Source: CAWHJN01 sp963829705 (GTDB lineage Bacteria; Bacteroidota; Rhodothermia; Rhodothermales; BA12). Taken from it: a stretch of DNA of 64,000 nt. The stretch spans positions 1,674,001 through 1,738,000 of the forward strand of contig CAWHJN010000005.1 in assembly GCA_963829705.1 (NCBI GenBank), written 5' to 3'. Below, piece by piece: positions 1 through 8,353 of this stretch. A program made the position numbers and the translations under genes. The notes below the pieces were generated by a model, which did not search any database, was not told the DNA's origin, and saw only the letters and a program-made list of their open reading frames with translations. Within the stretch, counting starts at the first letter, position 1. Each line of letters begins with the position of its first letter.

Positions 1-1199
1 TCGTCGAGGATGCGCTCGTCGTCGTCGCGGGTGCCGTTGCCGTTGAGGTCTTCGAAGGCCACCCAGTCGAGGTCTTCGTCGCCCGTCCACCAGACGCCCA
101 TCAGGTAGGCCGGCTGGTTCTCGATGGGGCCGGAGGCGGCGATAAAGTTCTCCACGTCGTAATTCGCGTTGACGTAGGACAGGATGGCACTCTGGCCTTC
201 GATGCGTGCGCCGCGGTCGTCGTCCTGGTTCTCGTCGGTGATGCCGTTCTCGTTGTTGTCGAGGCCGTCGAGCGGGTCGCCGGGGCTTTCGAGAAAGGCG
301 AAGCCGAAGTAGCCGAGGCCGGGCCGTCCCTTGTTGTCGAGCCCGTCGCGGTCCCACATGTAGGTGATGTCGTCCTCGGCCTGGAAGTCGGCGAGGTCGT
401 CCACCGAGTCGCCCTCGCCACCGATGGCAGGGTCGACGTACATGCCGAATACGACTTTGTCGAGGTCTTTGTCGCTGACGTTGGTAATGTCGTAGCGGAC
501 GATGAGGATGTCCTCGGCCTGGACGTTGACCCACTGGTAGCCGCGCACGGCCACTTCGAGGCCGAGGCCGCGCAGGTTGGTCGAGTCCTCGCTGCTGCCC
601 GTGAAGGGGTAGTACTTGAACTCGTCGTTGTTGCGGTCGTCCATGACGTAGTAGCTCTCCTGGTCGGCCCGCGTGTACGCGCCGAACTCGCCGTTCCAGC
701 GCCCGTCGCGCTCGCCCGGTGCGCCGGGGTAGTCGTGCGGCCAGGTGGCAGGCCACGTGTTTTCCATGTTGCTCATGGCCGGGAAGCCCAGGTCGTTGGA
801 GGGGCCGGGGTTGAAGTAGCCCGCCAGCGGTTCCCAGCCGTAGGTGTGCGACCCGTCGGGGCTGATGTCGAAGGAGCCGGGGTTGGTGTAGTTCTCCGAC
901 ACGATCTGCACCGTCCGGCCCTCGGCGTCGACGACCTCGGCACCGGCCATCATCGCGAACTCGAAGCCGTACCACTGCCCCGAGCCTTTGGGCCACTCCA
1001 TCTTGGGCGGCTCCGAGCGCGAGCCGAGGTTGCCGAAGTTGGCAAAGCGGGTGTAGACGAGGTTGCCGTCGTGGATGCCCGTGCGGCGGTACTCGCGCCC
1101 GGCCTCGGGGCGGCGCTGCGCCGTGGCAGGAAGCACCAGCAGCGCGCACGCGAGCGCGCTCAGGAACAGGCGGGAGAGAGGCGAGAGAGACGTCGGCAT
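1..1199 (-). CDS. Secreted protein with EF-hand-like Asp-rich repeats, 3' end outside window
   Basis: Start is the ATG at 1199-1197 and the frame stays open to the left edge, so about 400 residues of a longer protein are visible. Residues 1-28 form a signal peptide ending in an Ala-Thr-Ala-Gln cleavage region. The mature part is rich in Asp, Asn, Gly, Trp and Tyr, and contains short Asp/Asn-rich stretches such as DGLDNNENGITDENQDDD and DLNGNGTRDDDE, which resemble calcium-binding EF-hand or thrombospondin type-3 loops. It lies about 50 bp downstream of the TonB-dependent receptor on the same strand, so the two are probably one operon. By analogy with receptor/secreted-protein pairs in Bacteroidota it may sit at the cell surface or be a substrate-handling partner, but no enzyme motif is visible and the function is unknown. 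Confidence 0.8.
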   Translation of the reverse strand, partial: MPTSLSPLSRLFLSALACALLVLPATAQRRPEAGREYRRTGIHDGNLVYTRFANFGNLGSRSEPPKMEWPKGSGQWYGFEFAMMAGAEVVDAEGRTVQIVSENYTNPGSFDISPDGSHTYGWEPLAGYFNPGPSNDLGFPAMSNMENTWPATWPHDYPGAPGERDGRWNGEFGAYTRADQESYYVMDDRNNDEFKYYPFTGSSEDSTNLRGLGLEVAVRGYQWVNVQAEDILIVRYDITNVSDKDLDKVVFGMYVDPAIGGEGDSVDDLADFQAEDDITYMWDRDGLDNKGRPGLGYFGFAFLESPGDPLDGLDNNENGITDENQDDDRGARIEGQSAILSYVNANYDVENFIAASGPIENQPAYLMGVWWTGDEDLDWVAFEDLNGNGTRDDDERILD

Positions 1200-1248
1200 C
1201 AGAGAGGAGTCGAGAACACGGAGGCGCGGCAGCGCGCGGGAAGTAAGG

Positions 1249-3963
1249 TCAAAACTCGAAGCTCAAGCCCGCGACGATGCGGCGGGGCGCCTCGAAAAAG
1301 TCCGGGCGGCGGTCGATCTCGTCGACCGTGAAGTTGGGGTTGCGCAGCAGCACCTCGGTTTCGCCGAGCGTGCGGTACGGGTGGAAAGGCGTGCCGGTGC
1401 TGCTGTAGACCGTCCGCGGGTTGAGACGGTCGAGCAGGTTGTACGCTTTGGCAAAGATCTTCACGCCCTTGCCGCCGAGGCGGATGTTCTTGGCGAAGTT
1501 GAGGTCGAGGTTGAAGACCGCAGGCAGCCGCTCGCTGTTCTGGAACTGGCGGCTGAGGGCGCTGCCGGGGTTCGAGGGCGTGTACGGCTGGCCCGTGTGG
1601 AAACGCCCGATGAGACTCAACGTCCAGTCTTTCGGGTCGCCGAGGATGACGGTGCCGTTGAGCGAGTGGCGCTGGTCCCAGTCGAGGGGCAGCACCTGTT
1701 TTTCGGGCTCGATGGGCGGCTTCGTCTGGTTGTTGACGAACACGCTGTTGGGGTCGGAGGCGTTGCCGCGGGCGACCTGGTAGGTGTAATCGACGGTGAA
1801 GCCGAAGTTGTCCTGGAACTGCCGGATGAGCGAGAACACGACGCCCTTGGTGTTGCCGTAGTCGCGGTTGACGTAGCGGGCATACACCTTCTTGTCGCGC
1901 GTGTTGATGATCTCCTGGCCCAGCAGGTTCTTGATGTCCTTGTAGTAGACGGTCAATTCCACCTTCCAGTCGGACGTGACGGCCTGTTGAAGCCCGATTT
2001 CGTAGGCGACGGTGCGTTCGGGCTTGAGGTTGGCGTTGCCCATGACGGTCTGCAGGTCGCCCAGTTCGACCTCGAATTCCGAGTTGTCGAAGATGTACGA
2101 AAAGCGCGGCACCTGGAAAAAGTGACCGTAGGAGACGTGCAGCACGCCGTTCTGCGAAATCGGGAAGGCGAGGCCGAGGCGTGGGCTGAGTTGCATACTC
2201 GTGCCCGCAGGCGTGCGGTCGGTCGCCAGCCGGATGCCGTCGTCGGGGTCGGTGGTGGCTTCGAGGTCAGCGGGAAGGTCGGCGTTCGGGTTCCAGTAGT
2301 CGAAGCGAACGCCCGCGTTGAGGATGATCTCGTCGATTTCGAGCTTGTCCTGCGCGTACGCGGCAAAGGCAAACGGGCGCTGCTCGTAGGCATTGTTGCG
2401 CGCCGTGTTGGCGGCGGGCACGCGCAGTTCGGGGGCCTCGTACACCGGCCCGTCGGAAATCGTCGTCCGCTCGTTCACCGCCACGCGGTGGAACTGCGCC
2501 TCCACGCCTGTCTCCACCAGGTTGATGCGGTTGACCTGGCTCGTCAGGTCGAGCTTGGCGAGCATCGTCGACTGCTCGGTGCGCGAATACCCGTTGCTCG
2601 TGCCGCCAAAGTTGAAGCCGTCGGTGGAGTAGGGCGAGCCCTGAAAGAGCGCGTAGAGCGGGTCGGTGGAGAGGTAGCTTTCGCGCGTGGTCGTCTGGTA
2701 CGAGAGCCCCAGCCGGTAGAACGTGGCCGACGTGAGCGCGTGCGTGCCCGAGAGGATGTGGTTGATGCCGAGCTCGTGGATCGTCGGCTGGCCGTCGGGG
2801 GCGTAGCGGCGGCTGTCCTGGTAGCTCTTGCGGTCCTCGTCGTTGTAAAAGATGGAGTAGCCCAGCTTGAAGCCATCGAACGGGCGCGTGGACACGCTGC
2901 CGTGCAGCGACACTTTCGTGTTCGGGTTCATCGGCACGAAGGCCCCGTCGCCCGTCATGAGCGAGTCCGGCACGCGGATGCCGACGAGGTTCTCGGTGTC
3001 GCTGGCGTTCTTCTGCGCCTCCTGGATGTAGGCCTGGATGGGCACGGTGTCCTCGATCCGCACGCGCCGCTGCCCGTAGAGCCAGCCGTCGGAAGTGAAG
3101 TAGCGCCCGTTGAGGAAGAACGAACTCGCGGGCAGCAGGGGCACCGGCCCGCTCAGGTTCAACTCGCCGTTGTACTGATCCGCGCCCGCGCTGCCGAGGC
3201 CCATATACACGTCGTCGCGCGTGGTGAGGTAGCTGCCCACGAACGTCGAGGCGCTGCCGGAATAATTGCTCAGGCCGCCTTCTTTGGTGACGACGTTGAT
3301 GACGCCGCTCTGCGCCTGCCCGTACTCGGCGTTGAACGTGCCCGAGATCACCTGAAGCTCCTGGATCCAGCTGTTCTCGATCTCGATCTTGCTGCCGCCG
3401 CGAAACTGATCCGTAACGGGGATGCCGTCCACGAGGTACGCCACTTCGCCCGCGCGTCCGCCGCGCAGGTGCAGGCGGCCTCCCGCGTCGATAGCCACGC
3501 CCGCCTGAAGTTGCAGCAGGTCGCCTACCTCCTGCACGGGCAGGTTGGCGATGGCGTCCGCGTTGATGTACGACGCCGACGTGGTGCGGTCGACCTCGAC
3601 GAGCGGACGCACCGCCTCGACGACGAGCTCTTCGCCTGCGTAGACGAACTCGCGCAACTCGAAATCCAGCTTTGTCGTCCGGTCGGTCGATACCTCGACG
3701 TTCTCCACCTTGACCGTTGTGTACCCGATCATCGACACCGTGACGGTGTAGGTGCCGGGCCGCACGTTGAGGATCGTGTAGTAGCCGTCCACGTCGGTGG
3801 CTGCGCCCTGGCTCGTCTCGTCGAGCCGAACGGTGGCACCGGGCAGGGGCTCGCCGGTGGAAGCTTCGAGCACACGCCCCGAGATTTTGCCTTCCGCCAG
3901 CACGCGCGTGGGCGTCCAGGCACAGAGGGCGAGAAGCGTGAAGAGGGCAGTCACGAGCCGCAT
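1249..3963 (-). CDS. TonB-dependent outer-membrane receptor with carboxypeptidase-regulatory-like domain
   Basis: The chosen start gives 904 residues with an immediate signal peptide (MRLVTALFTLLALCAW); an upstream in-frame ATG at 4011 would add 16 residues with no signal-like character. After the signal comes a carboxypeptidase D regulatory-like beta-sandwich (about residues 27-110, GRVLEASTGEPLPGA). A plug domain follows (about 120-245), with YLVDGIPV and the segment VISGTFNAEYGQAQSGVINV typical of TonB receptors. The rest is a long 22-strand-type barrel ending in SFEF with a terminal Phe. It should import a large or scarce substrate through the outer membrane using TonB energy. The substrate cannot be told from sequence. 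It is the first gene of an operon with the secreted protein that follows it. Confidence 0.95.
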   Translation of the reverse strand: MRLVTALFTLLALCAWTPTRVLAEGKISGRVLEASTGEPLPGATVRLDETSQGAATDVDGYYTILNVRPGTYTVTVSMIGYTTVKVENVEVSTDRTTKLDFELREFVYAGEELVVEAVRPLVEVDRTTSASYINADAIANLPVQEVGDLLQLQAGVAIDAGGRLHLRGGRAGEVAYLVDGIPVTDQFRGGSKIEIENSWIQELQVISGTFNAEYGQAQSGVINVVTKEGGLSNYSGSASTFVGSYLTTRDDVYMGLGSAGADQYNGELNLSGPVPLLPASSFFLNGRYFTSDGWLYGQRRVRIEDTVPIQAYIQEAQKNASDTENLVGIRVPDSLMTGDGAFVPMNPNTKVSLHGSVSTRPFDGFKLGYSIFYNDEDRKSYQDSRRYAPDGQPTIHELGINHILSGTHALTSATFYRLGLSYQTTTRESYLSTDPLYALFQGSPYSTDGFNFGGTSNGYSRTEQSTMLAKLDLTSQVNRINLVETGVEAQFHRVAVNERTTISDGPVYEAPELRVPAANTARNNAYEQRPFAFAAYAQDKLEIDEIILNAGVRFDYWNPNADLPADLEATTDPDDGIRLATDRTPAGTSMQLSPRLGLAFPISQNGVLHVSYGHFFQVPRFSYIFDNSEFEVELGDLQTVMGNANLKPERTVAYEIGLQQAVTSDWKVELTVYYKDIKNLLGQEIINTRDKKVYARYVNRDYGNTKGVVFSLIRQFQDNFGFTVDYTYQVARGNASDPNSVFVNNQTKPPIEPEKQVLPLDWDQRHSLNGTVILGDPKDWTLSLIGRFHTGQPYTPSNPGSALSRQFQNSERLPAVFNLDLNFAKNIRLGGKGVKIFAKAYNLLDRLNPRTVYSSTGTPFHPYRTLGETEVLLRNPNFTVDEIDRRPDFFEAPRRIVAGLSFEF

Positions 3964-4061
3964 ATGCACGACGGAGCTAAAGGGTAGAGGCCGGAGAAAG
4001 ACGAGCGGCATCCTGCCGGGAGGGGCGTTGAGCCTGATCGCTTCCTGCTTGACTGATCAAA

Positions 4062-4091
4062 AGTATAGGACATTCGCACAAGAACAGTCAA
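4062..4091 (-). promoter_or_regulatory. Sigma70-like promoter for the TonB receptor operon
   Basis: Reading the minus strand, TTGACT (4091-4086) is followed after 18 bases by TATACT (4067-4062). This matches the -35 and -10 consensus with one mismatch each, inside an AT-rich patch in otherwise GC-rich DNA. Transcription would start near 4055 and leave a leader of about 90 bases before the receptor ATG. The divergent DeoR-family gene begins at 4289, so the regulator may act here, but no operator can be proven. Confidence 0.6.
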
Positions 4092-4288
4092 CAAATTGTT
4101 AAAAAACGATCATCAAAGAACATGATTGGGCGATAAAGTTGTATTATGGGGTGTAGCGAGGCAGACCTGCGGGGATAGTCTGGATGGCTGGTAGCGCGTG
4201 AGGTCCCGGCTCTGCCTGCCGCTGTCCTTTTCTGCTCCGCGCTCCGCGGGTTTCCGTACCGTGCGTGGCGCTTTTTGCCCCTTCTGGT

Positions 4289-5053
4289 ATGCAGATTCCC
4301 GCCGAGCGCCACGCCCGCATTTTGCACACGCTGAAGGAGCAGGGCTTTGTGACCGTTTCGGGCCTGAGCGACATCCTCGACGTCTCGGAAGTGACGGTGC
4401 GGCGCGACCTCACTTTTCTGGAGGGGCGCAAGCTGCTCGAACGCACGCACGGCGGGGCCACGCCGCGCAACCACATCGTCCACGACCGGCCGGTTTCGGA
4501 GAAGGCGGCGCAGCACGTCGACGAGAAGCGCCGCATCGGGGCCGCCGCCGCCGCGATGGTCGAAACCTACGACCGCATCATCCTCGCCTCGGGGACGACG
4601 GTGATGCAGGTGGCCCGCCACCTCCGCAACCTCTCGCACCTGACGGTGGTGACGAACGCGATGAACGTGGCGTTCGAACTCCTCGGCACGCAGGAGGCCG
4701 AGGTGCATCTGCTCGGCGGGCTGCTCCGCTCGACCTCGACCTCGGTCGTGGGGCCGGCGGCGGAGAAGATGCTCGAGCAGTTCACCTGCCGCAAGCTCTT
4801 TCTGGGCGTCGATGGCTTCGACTTGCAGCACGGCCTGACAACCTCGAACGCGCTCGAAGCGCATCTCAACGCCTGCATGATCGCCGCTGCCGAGCAGGTA
4901 ATCGTGGTGGCGGATGCGTCTAAGTTCGGGCTGCGTAGCTTCGGCCGCATCGGCGGCATGGAGCAGGTACATCGCGTCATCACAGATACCCACATCTCGC
5001 CCGTCGCCACACGTCACATGGAGGAGATGGGCATCGGCGTGACGGTCGTGTGA
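4289..5053 (+). CDS. DeoR/GlpR-family transcriptional regulator
   Basis: The protein has 254 residues from the ATG at 4289; an upstream GTG at 4265 is possible but adds an uncharacteristic leader. The N-terminus is a DeoR winged helix-turn-helix, with the recognition-helix signature VSEVTVRRDLTFLE and the HGGA loop. The C-terminal sugar-phosphate-sensing domain shows ASGTTVMQVA, LLGGLLR and FLGVDGF, as in GlpR, FruR and DeoR. Members usually repress sugar or polyol catabolism genes and are released by a phosphorylated sugar. It is divergent from the TonB receptor operon and upstream of a secreted phosphoesterase, both possible targets. The ligand is unknown. Confidence 0.93.
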   Translation: MQIPAERHARILHTLKEQGFVTVSGLSDILDVSEVTVRRDLTFLEGRKLLERTHGGATPRNHIVHDRPVSEKAAQHVDEKRRIGAAAAAMVETYDRIILASGTTVMQVARHLRNLSHLTVVTNAMNVAFELLGTQEAEVHLLGGLLRSTSTSVVGPAAEKMLEQFTCRKLFLGVDGFDLQHGLTTSNALEAHLNACMIAAAEQVIVVADASKFGLRSFGRIGGMEQVHRVITDTHISPVATRHMEEMGIGVTVV

Positions 5054-5199
5054 GGAGCAAAGGGGACTGGGGATTGGCGACGGGGAGAAACCCGATCCAC
5101 CTGCCCCACGCAGCCCGCAGCTGCTCATCTCCGCACGCAGCCTCCCGCCAGGGCGCACCACTGCGCGCCTCAGCCAACCACCCTTCACCCCATTCCTCC

Positions 5200-6666
5200 A
5201 TGTACCGCCGCACCTTTCTGCGCTCGACGCTCGCCACGCTCCCGACGCTGCTGCTCACGCCTTCGCTCTCCCTCGCGCTCCCGACGCGTCGGCAGGTGCG
5301 GGTGCGCGGGCAGGTGCGTACCCCGGGCGGACGCGGCCTCGCGGGCGTCCGTGTGTCCGACGGGCGCAGCGTGGTGCTGACGGATGCCGAGGGCACGTAC
5401 ACCCTCCTCGCCGACCGCCGCCAGCCGTTCGTCTTCGCGTCGATTCCGGCGGGCCATGCCATCCCGCAGGGGCCGAAAGGCTCTGCGAAACACTACCAGG
5501 CGCTGCGCGCGGACGACGAGCAGACGGCGGTGTTCGATTTCGAGCCGCTCGGCGAAAGCGACGACCGCCATGCGTTCCTCGTCCTGGCCGACCCGCAGAC
5601 GCAGAACGCCTACGAGATGGGGCTTTTCCACGCGCAGACGGTGCCGGACGTGCAGCAGACGGTGTCGCGCCTCGGCGCGCCCGTCTTCGGCGTCGGCTGT
5701 GGCGACCTTATGTTCAACGAACTCTCGCTTTTTCCCGAGTACGAGCGGGCGGTGGGCGCGATGGGCGTGCCCTTTTTCCAGGTGGTGGGCAACCACGACC
5801 TCGACTTCGACGCGCCCACCGACGAGGGTTCCACCCGCACCTTCCGGCAGCACTTCGGCCCCACGTACTACAGCTTCGACCGCGGCGAAATCCACTACGT
5901 CGTGCTCGACGACGTGGCGTGGCTCGGCAACCAGTACGTCGGCTACGTGGACGATCTCCAGCTTTCCTGGCTCGCCGCCGACCTCTCGACGGTAGAGCCT
6001 GGGCGCACCGTGGTGGTGTTTCTGCACATCCCGCTGCTGGGCACCGGCGACGTGCGCGCGGGCAAGAGCAATCCATCGCCGGGCGGGGCGGTGGCCAACC
6101 GCGAGGCCATCTACGCGCTCCTCGAGCCCTTCAACGCTCACGTGATGAGCGGGCACACGCACGAAAGCGAGCACGTGTTCGAGGGCGGCGTCCACGAGCA
6201 CATCCACGGGACGGTGTGCGGCGCGTGGTGGACGGGGCCGATCTGCTACGACGGCACGCCCTCGGGGTACGGCGTCTACGAGGCGAACGGCAGCGCGCTC
6301 GCGTGGCACTACAAAGCCACCGGGGAGGCGAGGGACGTGCAGCTGCGCGCCTACCCGCGCGGGACCGACCCGTCGGCTCCCGACGAGGTCGTCGCCAACG
6401 TGTGGAACTGGGATCCTGAATGGCAGGTGATGCTCTACGCCGATGGGATGCGGCGCGGGCCGATGGCGCGTCGGCGCGGGCGTGACCCGCTCTCCGTAGA
6501 CCTCCACACCGGCCCCGAAAAGCCCGAGCGGCGTGGCTGGGTGGAACCGGTCTTCACCGACCACCTCTTCTACGCCCCTGTCGAAGCCGGTGCCACCGAC
6601 GTGTGGATCGAAGCCACCGACCGCTTCGGAAACGTCTACCGCGCCACGCCCACGGCCCTCGGCTGA
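5200..6666 (+). CDS. Secreted calcineurin-like metallophosphoesterase (Tat signal)
   Basis: The 488-residue protein starts at MYRRTFLRSTLATLPTLLL, a twin-arginine-type signal, which implies export of a folded metalloenzyme. An N-terminal domain of about 80 residues resembles the carboxypeptidase-regulatory-like MetallophosN fold. The calcineurin core follows with DPQ (first metal-ligand loop, normally DxH), GCGDLM, the GNHD motif, FLHIP and the final GHTH. A C-terminal beta domain (MetallophosC-like) closes the protein. It probably hydrolyses phosphomono- or diesters in the periplasm. The replacement of the usual DxH His by Gln is worth noting. It follows the DeoR regulator by about 150 bp on the same strand. 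Confidence 0.88.
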   Translation: MYRRTFLRSTLATLPTLLLTPSLSLALPTRRQVRVRGQVRTPGGRGLAGVRVSDGRSVVLTDAEGTYTLLADRRQPFVFASIPAGHAIPQGPKGSAKHYQALRADDEQTAVFDFEPLGESDDRHAFLVLADPQTQNAYEMGLFHAQTVPDVQQTVSRLGAPVFGVGCGDLMFNELSLFPEYERAVGAMGVPFFQVVGNHDLDFDAPTDEGSTRTFRQHFGPTYYSFDRGEIHYVVLDDVAWLGNQYVGYVDDLQLSWLAADLSTVEPGRTVVVFLHIPLLGTGDVRAGKSNPSPGGAVANREAIYALLEPFNAHVMSGHTHESEHVFEGGVHEHIHGTVCGAWWTGPICYDGTPSGYGVYEANGSALAWHYKATGEARDVQLRAYPRGTDPSAPDEVVANVWNWDPEWQVMLYADGMRRGPMARRRGRDPLSVDLHTGPEKPERRGWVEPVFTDHLFYAPVEAGATDVWIEATDRFGNVYRATPTALG

Positions 6667-6701
6667 CTCTCTCAAGATTTAGCCAAGCCTTTTCGTTTCG
6701 A

Positions 6702-6731
6702 TTGCACCGCAGAGGCCCGCAGGTGTACCTT
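6702..6731 (+). promoter_or_regulatory. Possible promoter for tRNA-Ser
   Basis: TTGCAC at 6702-6707 and TACCTT at 6726-6731 are separated by 18 bases and end 14 bases before the mature tRNA. Both hexamers match the sigma70 consensus only partly, so this is a plausible but weak call. Confidence 0.35.
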
Positions 6732-6745
6732 CTGCGTCCCCATTC

Positions 6746-6833
<88 letters not shown>

Positions 6834-6834
6834 A

Positions 6835-6870
6835 GCGCCCGGACGGCTCAGGTCGACCGGGCGCTTTTTT
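6835..6870 (+). terminator. Rho-independent terminator after tRNA-Ser
   Basis: GCGCCCGG (6835-6842) pairs perfectly with CCGGGCGC (6857-6864) around a 14-base loop and is followed at once by six T residues (6865-6870). It begins two bases after the tRNA, so it ends the tRNA transcript. Confidence 0.93.
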
Positions 6871-7027
6871 GTGCCCGCCCTTCACGGCTTTTCCCCTCCC
6901 GCGCGGGAATCACTGGCCGGGCCCATTCGTTGGGACAACAGGTTTTCCGGCAGCGCCCGCGTTACGAAATGCCGCCGCCTGCCGATCACGAAACCAACCC
7001 CCTCGAATACGAAAGCCTTTCTGAGAT

Positions 7028-7405
7028 ATGGATTTCCTGACGTGCAAAGCCTGTGGCACCGAAGCCGTCGTGCCTGTCGAACTGCCCCCTGACGCCAACT
7101 TCCTGAGCGAGATCGGGCAGGATGCCGACGAGGTGCATTTCTACTCGTGCCAGGTCTGCGGCGACAACTGGCTCTCCGTCAAGCGGGATGCCGTCGGCGG
7201 GGCGTGTGAGATCGAGTTTGTGCACCAGATGGGCATGAAGCCCACGCTGCGCCGCTCGGCGCTCTTGACGAACACCGTGGTGATGACCGAGGCCAGCGTC
7301 GATCACTGGTCGTATTTCTTCGGCGAGGCCGAGATCGAAGAAGACGACTGGCGCGACCAACTCGACGAGCGCCGTCACATCCTCAAGGCCACCAGCCTCA
7401 ACTGA
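7028..7405 (+). CDS. Small zinc-ribbon protein of unknown function
   Basis: This 125-residue soluble protein has two CxxC pairs, CKAC near residue 6 and CQVC near residue 42, which should bind one zinc ion as a ribbon. The rest is acidic, with an alpha-helical C-terminus (EIEEDDWRDQLDERRH). Strong coding character and a clean ATG after the weak purine stretch GAGAT support a real gene. It stands alone between the tRNA-Ser terminator and the convergent SCO1 gene. No family name is recognised; zinc-ribbon proteins of this size often bind nucleic acids or other proteins. Confidence 0.8.
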   Translation: MDFLTCKACGTEAVVPVELPPDANFLSEIGQDADEVHFYSCQVCGDNWLSVKRDAVGGACEIEFVHQMGMKPTLRRSALLTNTVVMTEASVDHWSYFFGEAEIEEDDWRDQLDERRHILKATSLN

Positions 7406-7412
7406 CGCGCGG

Positions 7413-8246
7413 CTACCGCGCCTCGGCGACTTCCTCCATCACCGCCTCGACCGTCCAGAACTTGCCGGTCAGGAAGCGCCGGAGGCGTCCGTCGGCGCCC
7501 ACTACGACCGTCACGAGGTTGTGCTGGAGGTCTGCGCCGCCGCCCAGCACGTACTGCCCGAACAGCGCGTAGACGCTGTCCAGTTGCTGGGGCGTGCCCG
7601 TCGCGAAACGCCAGCCGTCGGGCGTGTCGGTGTAGTGCTCGCGGTATTGCCGCAGCACCTCTGGCGTGTCGTACTCGGGGTCGAGCGTGATGCTGAGAAG
7701 CTGCACGCGTTCGTCATCCGCGTACGTCTTTTGAAGTTCGGCGAAGCGGCGGCTGAGGAGCGGGCAGAAGTCGGGCAGGGGGCAGCGCGTGTAGATGAAA
7801 TCGAGCACGAGCACCTGGCCCCGGTAGTCCGCGAGGGAGAACGGTTCGCCGTCGTCGCCGATGAGCGTGAGGGGCGGGACGGCGTCGCCGGGGTACAGCA
7901 CCTCGTCCGGCGGGCCGGGCGAGGTCGGCAGGCGGGAAGGCTGCTCGGCGAGCGCCAGCGTGACCGTGTCCGGCAGCGCGGCGATGCCGGAGATCCACGA
8001 CCGCTCGCGCGTGACGTGCAGCACGAAGCCCACTTTGTCGCCGTATTCGAGCGCGGAGACGGGCGCATCCGCCACGAGCGGCATCGTCATCGCGGGCATA
8101 AAGCCTGAAATGGCCTCGTGCGCGACGATGACCGTCGAGTCGTTGTCGCCGAAGCCGACGATTTCGCCGCGCACGTCGAACCGTTTTTCGGACGCGCAGG
8201 CGGTGAGGAGCACGGCAAGCAGGAGAGGGAGGAGACGAGGCAGCAT
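7413..8246 (-). CDS. CusF-like/SCO1 fusion lipoprotein (copper delivery)
   Basis: The 277-residue protein starts with a lipoprotein signal (lipobox LLTAC, Cys about 17). Residues about 22-75 resemble CusF/CopC-type periplasmic copper-binding domains, with GFMPAMTMPL providing Met ligands. Residues about 115-277 are a SCO1/SenC thioredoxin-fold domain with TRCPLPDFCP as the redox/copper Cys pair and a conserved His in LQHNLV. The Cys spacing is CxxxxxC rather than CxxxC; I believe this is a recurrent variant. The protein should load copper into cytochrome c oxidase CuA or chaperone copper in the periplasm. No oxidase genes are in the window. It is convergent with the zinc-ribbon gene, with only 7 bp between them. 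Confidence 0.9.
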   Translation of the reverse strand: MLPRLLPLLLAVLLTACASEKRFDVRGEIVGFGDNDSTVIVAHEAISGFMPAMTMPLVADAPVSALEYGDKVGFVLHVTRERSWISGIAALPDTVTLALAEQPSRLPTSPGPPDEVLYPGDAVPPLTLIGDDGEPFSLADYRGQVLVLDFIYTRCPLPDFCPLLSRRFAELQKTYADDERVQLLSITLDPEYDTPEVLRQYREHYTDTPDGWRFATGTPQQLDSVYALFGQYVLGGGADLQHNLVTVVVGADGRLRRFLTGKFWTVEAVMEEVAEAR

Positions 8247-8296
8247 ACACTGGTGGGTTGTGGAAACCCGTCCGGTTTCCTTGGTGCAAGAACATG

Positions 8297-8333
8297 AAAA
8301 AACCCCGCAGGAGCCTGTGCATCCTGCGGGGTT
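8297..8333 (-). terminator. Rho-independent terminator of clpC
   Basis: A perfect 12-bp stem (8301-8312 with 8322-8333) closes a 9-base loop. On the minus strand the stem CCCCGCAGGA is followed by six T residues (complement of 8297-8302). It lies 20 bp downstream of the clpC stop codon. Confidence 0.92.
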
Positions 8334-8353
8334 TGAATGAAAAGACGCGGGGA

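Noticed and set aside
1063..3987. Long plus-strand frame (974 codons) opposite the TonB receptor
   Set aside because: Arg/Val-rich translation without domains. It mirrors the receptor codons on the other strand, a common effect in GC-rich DNA.
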